A stretch of DNA of 64,000 nt from Akebia trifoliata (lineage: Eukaryota; Streptophyta; Magnoliopsida; Ranunculales; Lardizabalaceae). This document shows positions 23,659 through 34,952 of the stretch, in pieces (the stretch's first letter is position 1; every line of letters begins with the position of its first letter). The stretch is taken from the NCBI GenBank assembly GCA_017979445.1, contig CM030711.1, positions 45,989,560-46,053,559 of the forward strand, given 5' to 3'. A model generated the notes under the pieces. That model was not told where the DNA came from. It did no database searches and saw nothing but the letters and a program-made list of their open reading frames with translations. The translations under genes and the position numbers were made by a program.

Positions 23659-24657
23659 ATGAAAACCCATAACTCAAAGCTCAAAAACCCACCTCGTCCC
23701 CTCTTCTCTTGTGGTTTCTTTAGCTACTGCACCCAAACTGTTCTCAGCCCCACTAACACTCAAACCCCCACCTTCCCACTACCGCAATCTGACCCACCAC
23801 CACCTCCTCCGCCATCTTCGTCATCTCATCATCTACTACCACCAAGACCACAATCCGAATCCGAGTCATCCTCCTCCTCAACGTCCCAAAGCTTCACACA
23901 ATGGAGGTTTCCTCTACCCAAATCCCCAATCTTACACCACCAACCCCCACCCACATCTGAATCTTACCCACGTCATGAATCCACATCTGACACATCACCG
24001 GAATCCGGTCCCACTAACCTTGCTGAACTTTACCACGTGGCAGAGCTTCAGCTCAGCACTGGGTCCGACGCTTCTCATCTCTCCACTCTTCACCTTCTCG
24101 AACGCTCTCTCTTATCAGACCCACCAGCAGACGGAACAGGAGACCCAACGTGCCCTCTAACAGTGATGACAGCAGTGGTAGGTCTTTTAAAACATGAAGT
24201 AGCGGCAAAACCGGCAACAAAAGTGTTATTAGCCTTATGTCTCGCAGAAAGAAACCGACACGTGGCGGTAGAAGCAGGATCGGTAGCAGAAGTGGTGGAA
24301 GCGCTTGCAAAGCTCGAAGGAGGAGCAGCGGAGAGAGCATTGGCTGCGCTTGAATTGCTGTGTACGGTTCCAGAAGGTGCGGCGGAGGTTCGAGCCCACG
24401 CGTTGGCGGTTCCAATGCTTATGGTGGTGATGGGGAAAATGACGGGAAGAGGGAAGGAATGTGCGATAAGTGTGCTGTCAGTGATATTTGGTGTGTCAGG
24501 AGGAGGAGAGACAATGGAGGTGACCGAGGCGGTTGGGAGAGCTGTGATGTTAGCTTTGCAGAGTGACTGTAGTGCGAGAGGTAGAAGGAAGGGTGCACAG
24601 CTTTTGAAAGCGCTTCAAGAGGATGGACGGTTGGATTTTACAGAGGAGAGGAGATGA
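23659..24657 (+). CDS. Intronless ARM-repeat protein (PUB-like, no U-box)
   Basis: Single exon of 332 aa. The chosen ATG (MKTHNSKLKNPP) lies 55 codons inside a longer open frame whose upstream part is low-quality 5' sequence. Residues 16-31 (FSCGFFSYCTQTVLSP) and 77-88 (QSFTQWRFPLPK) look like conserved short motifs. Between and around them lie a Pro run (46-52) and Ser-rich low complexity. From about residue 120 to the end it is helical and Leu/Ala-rich, with Armadillo-type repeats (LLALCLAERNRHVAVEAGSV, AERALAALELLCTVPEG, GKECAISVLSVI, RRKGAQLLKALQEDG). This arrangement is that of the C-terminal half of plant U-box E3 ligases of the PUB20-29 group, but no U-box is present. By that relationship a role in protein interaction or signalling is possible; no enzyme activity can be claimed. 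Confidence 0.88.
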   Translation: MKTHNSKLKNPPRPLFSCGFFSYCTQTVLSPTNTQTPTFPLPQSDPPPPPPPSSSSHHLLPPRPQSESESSSSSTSQSFTQWRFPLPKSPILHHQPPPTSESYPRHESTSDTSPESGPTNLAELYHVAELQLSTGSDASHLSTLHLLERSLLSDPPADGTGDPTCPLTVMTAVVGLLKHEVAAKPATKVLLALCLAERNRHVAVEAGSVAEVVEALAKLEGGAAERALAALELLCTVPEGAAEVRAHALAVPMLMVVMGKMTGRGKECAISVLSVIFGVSGGGETMEVTEAVGRAVMLALQSDCSARGRRKGAQLLKALQEDGRLDFTEERR

Positions 24658-25277
24658 TGAAATGGACGGTGTTGATTGAAGATGTAGAGAAGTTGTTTGT
24701 TGTGTGTCAGATTCACGTGTAATGATAGTGGAGAGTGTAAGCGTGTCAGATGTTCAGAAAGGGTGGGTGTCCTACTCCTATTACAGTAAGTCGATGGATT
24801 GATAAGGATTCAAGGGCAAGATGTTCGTGGGCCATGCACCGTTTTTTACTTTTTACTACTACGTGTATAAATAAAAAACCATTAATGATGGATGATCCGC
24901 CCATGATCCATATTCAGTTTAATGTTCTTATTTTTATTTATTTTACCATACTACTAGTTGAGACTTGCACGTGCAGACAGTATGGTTCCACATAGGTGGT
25001 GGTTTCATTATTATTTCCGAGGAATAACTGAAAATAGCATGACAATGAGGGTTTTTCTCTAATCGAATATAATTTCGAATGATCTCTTGTTAAATAAGTT
25101 GAATTGTTAGTTTATTCTTATTTCTTATCTCTAATTAATTACATTGGTTGCTGTCTTTTATTATTGAAATCCAAAGATTTATGGGATTGTTAGACCAATC
25201 CCTAATCTTCCCATCCTTTATTTTTTCTTTCCAAAAATTGTATCTTAAGGTTGAAGATCAAAGCAGAAATAGTCAAC
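24658..25277. other. Downstream of the ARM gene, no gene recognised
   Basis: 3' flank and AT-rich intergenic DNA. An 81-codon frame at 24750-24995 has no recognisable domain. Confidence 0.5.
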
Positions 25278-25405
25278 GATGACTGGTTTTGAGATGTTCA
25301 TTGTAAAATGAAAATTCGAATCTACCAGATATGTCTTTTTGGATGATTGGTTTTGAGATGTTTATCGTAAAATGAAAATTCGAATCTACTTAGATATGTC
25401 TTTTT
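25278..25405. repeat. Two-copy 64-bp tandem duplication
   Basis: The unit gatgaYtggttttgagatgt, continuing to agatatgtcttttt, occurs at 25278-25341 and 25342-25405 with a few substitutions. Confidence 0.85.
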
Positions 25406-26419
25406 CTTTCCCTTCAACCATTACAGACAATTGAATAAATGGAGAAAGTAAAGGATGGAAAAAAGTAAAATTATGAACTTAGAAAAAGATAAAGTTACAT
25501 TAAAATTTTCTAAATACAATGAACTCTTTTTAACAAGATCCAATGAAGTACATTATCTAACATGAGAACAATGAACTTTATGTGTTTCACAAGTGACATG
25601 ACCGACAAATTAGCAATTTTTGTTCCTTGTAGAGATGCTAGTTCTTTTGTTACATCATACAAATCAATAGACCAACCTCAAAATCTTTAAAACAATGAAC
25701 TATATATATAATATGATTATATATTTATTAGGGTATTCTGGTCATTTTACCAAAATACAGTAGAATCCAACAACTGTATCAAATAATAATTATCAAATTT
25801 TGGTAAATAACACAACACTTTTACAAGACTCTATCAAATAAGCTTTTCAGTATTCCAATTTGTTTCAATTGTTTCCGACAACTATTTTTAGTCATAAAAT
25901 CTAATAGCAAAAGTTGACTGCATTATCAAATGAGACCTTAGTTTGAACAGAATTAAGTGCATCTCATATCGAGTCATTTCATTTATTTATGCTCACAATA
26001 CTAACAGAACTCCTTGATATTTGCTATGTCAAGCATATATGGTAGTTTTGTAATTTAAAAGAGTATTTTTATAAATTAAAAAAATTATTCAACGCACATG
26101 CATACATATGATTAGTGTGGATCCGAGATTTCTGTGACCTAAGGTTTCAGGATTGGTCAGCTCATCATGTATGGCCATTAATTTCAGCCATGGATCATTA
26201 AATTACTGTACGAACCATATAGGAAGGTGTGACTAATTGGTTATCCCAGCCAAACAAATAACCGCTAAGATGGGACAATGGTTCCTAGGAAATCTCTACC
26301 CATCTCCACTGTCAGTTGGAGTTCACGAGATTTGATAATCATAGGTCAAACCTTTCCCAGTCATTTAAGTCTTACAGATCAAATAGTAAAGCTCAAGATC
26401 AAGTCAATTTTTTGAGTCA
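25406..26419. other. Upstream intergenic DNA of the gulonolactone oxidase-like gene
   Basis: AT-rich, without a supportable coding frame, RNA gene or bounded repeat. Confidence 0.5.
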
Positions 26420-26574
26420 TGCTGGGGTGATACAAAGGTGACAAAATGATGTGGTGTCGTGCACACTACCGTAGATGCTTTCCTGTGAGATACGAGTAAA
26501 AAGAATCTACGGTTATGAGCACGCCACCACATCATTTTTGTCACCTTTGTGTCTCCGTTTGTGTCATTTCAGCA
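26420..26574. mobile_element. Fold-back MITE, family A copy 2
   Basis: The tip TGCTGGgGTGA and its inverted partner TCATTTCAGCA enclose arms containing GGTGACAAAATGATGTGGTG in both orientations and a core ACCGTAGATGC / GAATCTACGGT with loop GAGATACGAGT. The left arm lacks a segment (acggagacacaaa) present in the right arm. It ends 350 bp before the start codon at 26925. Arms match copy 3 at 60071. Confidence 0.88.
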
Positions 26575-26875
26575 TTTTCCCTATTTTTTTAATTGGATTT
26601 AATATTACTAAGATGACACCCAATAAATGATGGATCTACTCCTACACGAAACAATTGTCTATTTATATGCTAAATTTACAGCTCATAACATGGTTCTTTC
26701 TTGGAAGAAAGATCCAGCTGAAAAGAAGATAATATTTCCAAAAATACAAAAAAATAATCCAAGAAACATAATCTATGGACCCCAATCTTGGATTCTAATT
26801 CAAGTAAATCTCTAGATCTCAATAAATATTTCTTATTCACCTTCAAAGTCTTCTTTCATATAAGTAACCTATACA

Positions 26876-26882
26876 TATAAAA
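26876..26882 (+). promoter_or_regulatory. TATA box of the gulonolactone oxidase-like gene
   Basis: TATAAAA about 43 bp upstream of the ATG at 26925, which would leave a 5' leader of about 10-20 nt. That is short but possible. Confidence 0.4.
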
Positions 26883-26924
26883 ATTCCACGAAACCATAAT
26901 CTCCTTTACAAGAAACAGACTTCA

Positions 26925-29017
26925 ATGACTTGCCTTTCTTGGCTCATCATCATCCATGGCCTGCTCTTGTTACTATTGAGTTCGACCCAAGCCATGCCAC
27001 CGGCACCCCCGGTTAACTGTAACGATACGGGTTGCACTCTTCACAATTCCTATGGTGTATGGGGTGACAGAAAAGAATGCTGGGTTCCAAACGTTGTATA
27101 CCCAACCACCGAAGAACAACTTCGGTTAGCCATGGCTGAGGCCAATAGGAAAAAATTGAAGGTGAAAGTGGTAAGTGGGTTTGCTCATACTATCCCAAAA
27201 CTGGCATGCCCGACGAGACAATCGAGAGATACAATTCTTATAAGTACATCAATGTATAATTCCAGCATTGAAGTTGATGTTCATAATTTGATTGTTACAG
27301 CCGATTCGGGTGTTGGGTTAAGGAATTTGATTGATAAGGTGGAGGAAACAGGATTGAGTTTAGTAGCTTCGCCATATTGGGAAGGTGTAAGCGTGGGGGG
27401 ACTCATTAGTACTGGGGCACATGGGAGTTCTTGGTGGGGTAAGGGAGGTGCTGTCCATGATCATGTTGTCGGCCTTAGAATAGTGTTTCCTGCGGGAGAA
27501 TCCGAAGGATACGCTAAAATTGTTAGGCTTGATGATCGAAATTCATTTTTCGATGCGGCGAAAGTCTCACTTGGATTGTTGGGTGTCATCTCAAAGGTCA
27601 GTTAGATTCATCTATGTTATACATCTTCATCCATCTTCTCATTTAATTCTATCTAAAGCCATGCCTTCTATTAACTTATGGTATCAGTTGAACAAAATTG
27701 GTTTTCGATCCTAGATTATGCTGGGAACGTAGGAATGTTCACAAACATTTGCGTGCACACAGACACATGAACATGATCTTAAGTTCTTATAAATGGGGTT
27801 ATTATGCAAGATTTCTAATGAACTATAGGTAATCCTCTCATTGGAGCCTGGGTTCAAAAGAAGCATCACCAACACTTTCAACAACGACACACGTTTTGAG
27901 GATGAATTCATGGATCTTGCACAAAGACATGAATTTGCAGATATCAACTGGTATCCTTCAAGACATATAGCTGTGTACAGATACGATGATCGAGTTCCCT
28001 TGAACAGTTCCGGAAACGGAATCAACGACTTCCTTGGGTTTCAGTCCAATTCCGTCTTTGTTTCCACTTCAGTGAGAAATACAGGTATTAATTTTTTTTG
28101 CATCTTTGTGATCCAAATTTCTATGTCTAAGTCCTTCAAAAGCTAGTTTATAGCATGAATTGTCTAAATGTGGCTGAACAGAGAAAGCTTTGGAAACGGC
28201 ACGTAATGTGAATGGAAAATGTGTGATGGCAGCTTCAGTTGTGGGGTACAAGAAATTGGTAGCCAATGGTTTGAGAAATGGTCTAATTTTCACGGGTTAC
28301 CCGGTTGTGGGTCGACAAGGTAGAATGCAAACCTCCGGCTCATGTTTATACTCACCAGCGACAAACACCCAAACCACATGTGCATGGGATCCAAGATTCC
28401 AGGGACTCTTCTTCTATGAGTCAACAGCTATATTTCCCGCTTCAAAGTTTCGAGACTTCATCAAGGATGTTAAGAAACTAAGAGACTTGAAACCCGAAAA
28501 TTTCTGTGGGATCGACATTTACAATGGGTTTTTAATTCGTTTCATCAAGGCTTCCAGGGCCTATCTAGGCCAATCGGAGGACTCTGTAGTTGTTGATTTC
28601 AATTATTATCGAGCCGACGAGCCTTCAACACCAAGATTGAACCAAGATGCTTGGGAAGAGGTGGAACAGATGGCATTCTTCAAGTATGGGGCTAAGCCAC
28701 ATTGGGCTAAAAATAGGAATCTTGCATTCCTAGGTGTGCAACATAAGTATCCTAATTTCAGTAAGTTTATTGCAGCAAAGAAGCAATTAGACCCTCAAAA
28801 CATGTTCTCTAGTGAATGGTCTGACGAGATACTTTTTGGGAAGGAAACAATAAAGAGCGATGGATGCGCCTTGGAAGGGCAATGTATATGTTCAGAAGAT
28901 AAACACTGCAGCCCGGGTAAAGGGTACTTCTGCAAACCAGGCCTTGTTTATAATGAAGCTCGTGTCTGTAGATACTCACCTTCATCCATGGCCCGACAGA
29001 TTCCAAATTCAATTTAA
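26925..29017 (+). CDS. L-gulonolactone oxidase-like FAD flavoprotein
   Basis: Three exons (26925-27596, 27829-28084, 28182-29017) give 587 aa with GT-AG introns in phases 0 and 1. An N-terminal hydrophobic stretch (about residues 4-23, ending STQA) looks like a signal peptide. The FAD-binding (VAO/PCMH-type) domain spans about 50-230 and contains PTTEEQLRLAM, VVSGFAHTIPKLACP and GLISTGAHGSSWWGKGGAV. The ALO-type C-terminal domain contains WDPRFQGLFFYESTAIFPAS, RADEPSTPRLNQDAWEEVEQ and KYGAKPHWAKN. The tail is Cys-rich (CALEGQCICSEDKHC). Length and order match plant GULLO proteins, which oxidise L-gulono-1,4-lactone and have been linked to ascorbate synthesis. Whether this copy is active and on which aldonolactone cannot be read from sequence. 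A fold-back MITE ends 350 bp upstream. Confidence 0.93.
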
Positions 29018-30580
29018 TTGTGGTGTAAAAAATGGAGCATTGGTAACAAACTGGTATTATGGAATGAAGATCGGAACTTTCAACATAACTCTAATGATTG
29101 TAAGTTTAGTCAATGAAGACTATTTTATGGGCGATGAGAATGTCGTCTTAGTGGTATTGTACTGATGTTTCACTCAAAAACAATTCTTAGACGAAGTAAT
29201 TCTGAAAATTTGAATCCATTGAAATAAGATATGTCTTCTGTTAAGTCAATAACATTCTTGAATTAATATAAGACATGGCTTCAGATAGAATTGAATGGAG
29301 GAAACAAACTCCAATTTTTTGGGATAAGGTATGATGGTGATGATGAGAGATTCAAGAGAAATTTAAGAGTTGGATTAAGATACTTGTCAATCGGTTACCA
29401 TCCACAATTATCCATTTAAGACAGGTTCTCAAGTCCAGACCTGCCATTAGGTGTTGTTTTCGCAGTTCGAACATTATTTTGAGAAAATGATGTCTGACAA
29501 ATAATGGCACAAGCATCTAGAGCTGTTGTCATTTAACCATGGTTAGTAACGTTGGAGAATTTGGAAAGCAAAGAGAAAAGACACTAGAATATATAGAAAC
29601 TTGATCTGAGGCACGAGAAATATTGTTGTCTTTAAAATGATATTTGCCCCCAACACGAAAATGTGATCAGCAACGGATTACTGGCAAGTTGGTTCAAGGA
29701 TACAACGAATCGAATCCGAATTCTTGTGTTAGATTTATAAAAATCCAATCACACTGTTCAAAACACCAAAATATCGAAATCAATTAGATAAAATAAAACA
29801 ATTTGCAGGGAGAATTCAAAAAAATCAAAATCAAAATCAAAGCCACCTTTCATAGAGACGAACAAGTGTTTTGAGAGACCTGTTCAATTGAAAAAAAATT
29901 ATTCAACACCAATAGTTGCCTAGGCCACCATTGGATCAAAACCAAAGGTCAAGGGGTGCCAATATTTAAACAAGTTTTCTTTAAAGCATAAAACAGATTG
30001 TTACAAATTTTTTGACTCAAAGCAATGGTTGAACATAAATAGGTTCCAACTATTGGCTTTTACATTTTTAAAACCTTTATAAGAACTTACTTTGGACGTG
30101 GCTTTGACAAGGTTGCTTCCATGGGTATCGCTGAAGTTCTCAGATCTCTAACCCATATAGGGTGAATGACCAAACACAGGCCACGGCAGGAAATAAAAAA
30201 AGCGTTTGTTGCTGTGCAGTGCGCCAGTAAAAGGGAGCCTTGCAGCAATGGCAACACCAATATTGCCTTTCTTTACTGCAAGAAAATAAATAATAATAAT
30301 AACAAAAACAAAACTGCAAGAAAGAACAGAAAAAGGACGGACGATATTTCTTGATCCATCTCTTTCAAAATTTAGATGCCAAAAGTAGCTTAAAATGACA
30401 ACATGAGAAACAAATACAACTTACACCTAACACTTTATAACAACAAGAATCATATAACCTTCCCAACAAAGCCTGCTAATTTCGTCTTAATGGCTCCCTT
30501 CATAGCCGCATAAGTAATTTGGGTCAATCTCAAGAACGGTTTGTGCTTTCCTTCCGTGTGAATTTCTTGCTTCTTGCCTC
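29018..30580. other. Intergenic between convergent genes, no gene recognised
   Basis: The 3' flanks of the plus-strand flavoprotein gene and the minus-strand EF-Ts gene meet here. Short frames exist but none has domain support. No terminal repeats were recognised. Confidence 0.5.
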
Positions 30581-33500
30581 TCAGGCTTTGGTTGCTACTT
30601 CAGCACCCTCAATTGTCTCCCCAAGAGTGAAACGAACAAACCTTCGAACCTTTATGTTCTCTCCAAGAGCAGCGACAGTTTGCTTCACCAAGTCCTTCAC
30701 AAGCACACTATCGTTCTTAATGAAAGGTTGCTCCAAGAGAGCAAGCTCCCCTAGCCTCTTTGAGATCCGTCCCTCAACAATTCTCTCCCTAATGTTCTCA
30801 GGCTTCGACTGCAAGTCCTCTCTCTGCATCTCCAGCTCTTTCTCCCGACTCACTGTGCTCTCTGGGATGTCTTCAATAGAGACAAACTGCACTTGTGGGC
30901 AAGCTACAACTTGCATTGCAAGATCATCGACCAACTCCTTGAATTTCTCGCTCCGACCCACAAAATCAGTCTCACAGTTGACCTCCAGAAGTACCCCTAT
31001 GCGAGAGTCGTGGATATAGGATCCAATTCGGCCTTCTGCAGCAAGTCGGCTGGATTTCTTATCGGCAGTTGAAAGACCCTTCTTTCTGAGGTACTCTTGT
31101 GCCTTTTCAATGTCACCTCCAGTTTCTGCAAGAGCTTTCTTGCAGTCCATCATGCCTGTTCCTGTTTCATCTCGTAGTTGCTTAACCAGTGCAGCCGAGA
31201 CCGTCACTGTTGGTGGTCTGCAATATTTTGAGTATCTCAGTATTTATTACAGGAAATGATTGGAAGATTCATTTTGAAATCACCAAAGTCAACATCTTTG
31301 TCGTTTAAATTTGAGTCTCCCTGCTCTAATAACAGTTCAGAATATGAGGCCTTAGCGAATAGGGTTGTCTATCACTAAAGAAATGAAGATCAAGAAGTTA
31401 AAAGTGGTTGGTGACTCAAATTGGGTGGTTCGATAAAATAACAAGACAATAACAATCACCAAATCCCATACTAAATTACATGTAACCACAGATCTATAAC
31501 ACAGTCAAGGTTTATATTGTTCAAAATATGAAAAGGATAACAATCACAGGTGTATGTTAAGATTCATGTATTGATCAGAATTGATGTCATCTTCATTTGC
31601 ATCCTCATTATCTAACTAGTCATGGGGTAAAATGATAACCCTCATCTTTATCAAGGTCATCTTCTCTGACTAGTGCATCAAGGACATGTTTTATTTTTTC
31701 TGATTTAATCACAATGTTTGTGATTTAACTGTGAAGTTCGTAAAAGTCGAGACTTAATGAAAAAAATCGTGATTAAATAGGTGAAGAAAAATGTCACGAT
31801 TTAATCATGACTGTTTCAATAAGCCACGGATTTTGGTGACTATGTTTAGCACCATATCGTGTTTATGCTCAAAGTTTCCTTGTAACATTTTTTATGCAAG
31901 CATATGGCCAAAAAGCAGGGAAAAAAAAAAAAAAAACTTACTTCTCAACAGCTTCCTTGGCTTCAATTGCAGCAGGTTGGTCTTTTGATGGCTCTACAGG
32001 CGATAACTCTTTTGCCGCAGTTTGGGCTGCCACCTCTGCAGCAAAATCCTGGCTTTTCTTCTCCAAACCTTCTCCAAGATTGTACCGAACAAATCTCTTC
32101 ACCTTTATATTCTCTCCAATGGCTGCAATTGTCTGCTTCACCCAATCCTTCACTATCACCTTATCATTTTTTATATAGGGCTGCTCCAGCAGTGCTTGCT
32201 CCTCCAACATCTTCCTTATCCGACCTTCAACAATCTTCGATCTGATTTGCTCCGGTTTCGACAGCAGATCTTCCTTCTGCATTTCAATCTCCTTTTCCTT
32301 ATTCACGATCTCTTCAGGAATGTCATCGGTAACAAGATACTGCACTTGTGGGCAAGCAGCGACTTGCATGGCAAGGTCATCAACCAACTCCTTGAAGATA
32401 TCACCCCGAGAGACAAAGTCCGTTTCACAGTTTACTTCAATTAGGACACCAATCCTACTATCATGAATGTATGAGCCGATCCTACCTTCGGCTGTGACTC
32501 TGCTTGATTTCTTATCTGCACTTGCTAAACCTTTCTTTCTGAGGAACTCTTGAGCTTTAACAAGGTCCCCTTCAGTTTCTGTGAGAGCCTTTTTGCAGTC
32601 CATCATTCCTGCTCCTGTTTCTTCACGAAGTTGCTTTACGAGAGCTGGGGATATAGTTGCTGCAATCCATACAAAACTGAAATCATTAAGTAGAAGAAGA
32701 GATGCACCTCTCTTAGAGACGATGAATGTTACGAGGCAAATTATTATTTTTTTTTTCTCAATCTCTAGTTCTACTTTCAAGTTTCATACATAATTTACTT
32801 TAGATTGGCCTGTCTGAAATTAACCCATGAACTCAGTATTGCATGTCGAGCATTCCAAACACTAGCCAGAAGCTTAGCTGAATTGAACCCACGACCTCAA
32901 AGTTGTTTTGTAATGTGTCAAACCAACTGAGCTATGGGTCTAAGCCCAAAGCCTAGCTGGATTACTATCTAACTTAATCCAATCACCATTTTTTTTCTCC
33001 TTTTAAATTTCAAAACTGCACGATGAAACTGCACCCTTCAAGCATATTCTGCACAACTTCGAAAAATACAAGTAAAAAAAATAAATAGAAAAGGAAACAA
33101 ATAAGATATATTTTCCACCAATTAAAAGTAATAGAAAATAAGTGTATCCTGACAGTTTGTGGTGTTATTGTAATAGCAAAGATGTTCCATGGGTGGAAGC
33201 AACATAAATACTAAAAAGGGAAGAACAAAATGAACCTTTAGTCGAGCTGTCCTGGGAAGACAGACTGTCAGCTTGTCCATCTAACGTGGTGACACTGCCA
33301 TTTTTCTCAGGGATAGGTTCCACCTCTTCATCTTTGTTTAGTGTGGAATCAGGTATCTCATCATCTACAGCAGATGGTGCCAGGGTGGTCTGCATGTCAT
33401 CCTTTACTATTACCTCATCAGCTGGACTCACTTCAACTTCACTGCTACCCACACTTTCCGAAGACAAGATCTGTTCAACACCCACTTCTGTATTTGGATC

Positions 33501-34952
33501 AGATTTGTCATTTCCATCTTCCTTCACTCCATCTATCACAGGAGCTTTCTCTGTTACCAAATTCACAGACGACACACTCTCCTCTGGAGTCAAACTTTCG
33601 GAACTCAATTCTTCCACTATGGTTTCATCTGCCGAATCAACACTCGGTAATGTGTTAGAGACTGTATTTTCAGGCTTCTCGTCTGTATTCACGAGTTCAG
33701 TCGGGGCAGGATCCATGATAATGCCCGATGCTTCTACTTCCTTGTCTTCCTCTTCCGAAGAAATTTTATCATCTTTAATTACATCATCAACTACAGATGG
33801 ACCACTGACAAGAACCTCAGCTGGTTTCTCCAATTTTTCTTTTTCATCCAAAAATGCAGCGATATCCTTGTTCTTACGGAAAGCCAAAAAAAAGGGATTG
33901 GTTGCTTCATGCACCACACCTTGTACAACTTCTGAGTTCAACTGTTTAACATCATCTTCTTTCTTCATTGTCAAGGTAATCTGTCCCCTCGTAATACGCA
34001 ACACCCTGACACGAACTTCTTGACCGGCCTGCAATGAAGACCCACCCATCATATTTGCAAACCCTTCATCAGATTCCTCTGATGTGGGGAGGAATCCTTC
34101 CTCCCCTTCAGGAAGAGATATAAAAGCACCAGCTCTGTTTAAGTTCTTCACAGTGCCGTCTAGTTCTTGCCCCTTAACAAACTTCGAGCTTTTCTGTGTT
34201 TCACCCCTTTTTTGATTATTATTCCTTTTTGCCAGTCTTGGCTTAAAATTGTCGTTGGCGGTTGGAGCTTCTTTACTTTGCTGAACCTTACTGACAGTAC
34301 TGTTCTCACGCATGCTTAGAGAAATCCGTCCGGTCTCAGTATTTGCTTCCACCAACCTCACTTTCACTTCTTGCCCAATGGAGACAATGCTTCCAACATC
34401 CTTAACAAAGTTATCACTCAACTGGGAAACATGTACTAGGCCATCTGTGAACGCTCCAAAGTCAACAAAAGCACCAAATGGCTGGATTGTTCTTACTTTC
34501 CCCATAAAAGTTGCACCAGGTACCAATTCCTCGTTCTTTACAGGTGGCATCTCACTTTTCCGCATGGGTCTTGTACGTTTGGATTGAGTGGCGGGAGCAA
34601 TGGTTGCATCGGCAGTTGAAACGGGTGCTTCATCTGTTGCAACTGTACTGGGTGAAGCTTCTGAGGTTCCCTCGGCATCTTCACTTGCAACGGCGGAATC
34701 AGGCTCCTCCACTGCTATGTCAGTACCCGTAGCTGATAAGCTGTGGACTCTTAATCCATGCTTTACAGCACACCCACCAAATAGCCTTATTGATGTTGAA
34801 ACTGGTAAGAGAAACCTTTGTGACAATGATGTTTGATTTGTGGGTCTTCCCGAAAAATTGGTTCTTGTTAAACGGTTGTTTTTCCTCGAGATGAAGGTAG
34901 TTCCAGGAAAGAGTGCAACATTGCTTGAGGAAAGAGGAATAACAGGAGTCAT
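30581..34952 (-). CDS. PETs: Plastid EF-Ts polyprotein (S1-S1-EF-Ts-EF-Ts)
   Basis: Three exons (34952-33236, 32659-31942, 31217-30581) give 1023 aa; introns are GT-AG, phases 1 and 2. Residues 1 to about 70 are Ser/Thr/Arg-rich and lack acidic residues, like a chloroplast transit peptide. S1 RNA-binding domain 1 spans about 143-216 ([20 protein letters not shown]) and S1 domain 2 about 257-331 ([18 protein letters not shown]). A long acidic linker (about 345-570) follows. Then come two tandem EF-Ts units, each with VKQLR(E/D)[23 protein letters not shown](I/L)EVNCETDF and GENIKV(K/R)RFVR. In the green lineage such polyproteins are processed: the S1 part yields ribosomal protein PSRP-7 and the EF-Ts part recycles EF-Tu in plastid translation. 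Intron 2 starts the second EF-Ts unit ([12 protein letters not shown]). An acceptor-like tract ending at 34978 upstream of the ATG suggests a 5'UTR intron. Arabidopsis counterpart: EMB2726 (At4g29060). Confidence 0.95.
32845..32945 (-). mobile_element. tRNA-derived SINE-like sequence in EF-Ts intron 1
   Basis: On the minus strand TAGCTCAGTTGGTTTGAC (A-box-like) is followed about 30 bp later by GGTCGTGGGTTCAATTC (B-box-like). That is the internal Pol III promoter of a tRNA. No proper anticodon arm or acceptor pairing is convincing, so this is a SINE head or tRNA relic rather than a functional tRNA gene. Confidence 0.6.

Noticed and set aside
23711..24160. 149-codon plus-strand frame overlapping the ARM gene
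   Set aside because: Out-of-frame reading of the Pro/Ser-rich region (His/Pro-rich translation); the other frame has the conserved motifs.
24053..24415. 120-codon minus-strand frame within the ARM gene
   Set aside because: Leu/Pro-rich shadow of the ARM repeats; no domain, no promoter.
30519..31019. 166-codon plus-strand frame opposite the last EF-Ts exon
   Set aside because: Shadow frame of a clearly conserved EF-Ts domain on the other strand.
32845..32945. Functional tRNA gene
   Set aside because: A and B boxes are visible, but acceptor and anticodon stems do not pair properly; better read as a SINE or relic.
33286..34023. 245-codon plus-strand open frame opposite EF-Ts exon 1
   Set aside because: It is the antisense shadow of the acidic linker of the EF-Ts polyprotein; composition is Ser/Thr-rich as expected from the reverse of Glu/Asp-rich codons, with no domain.
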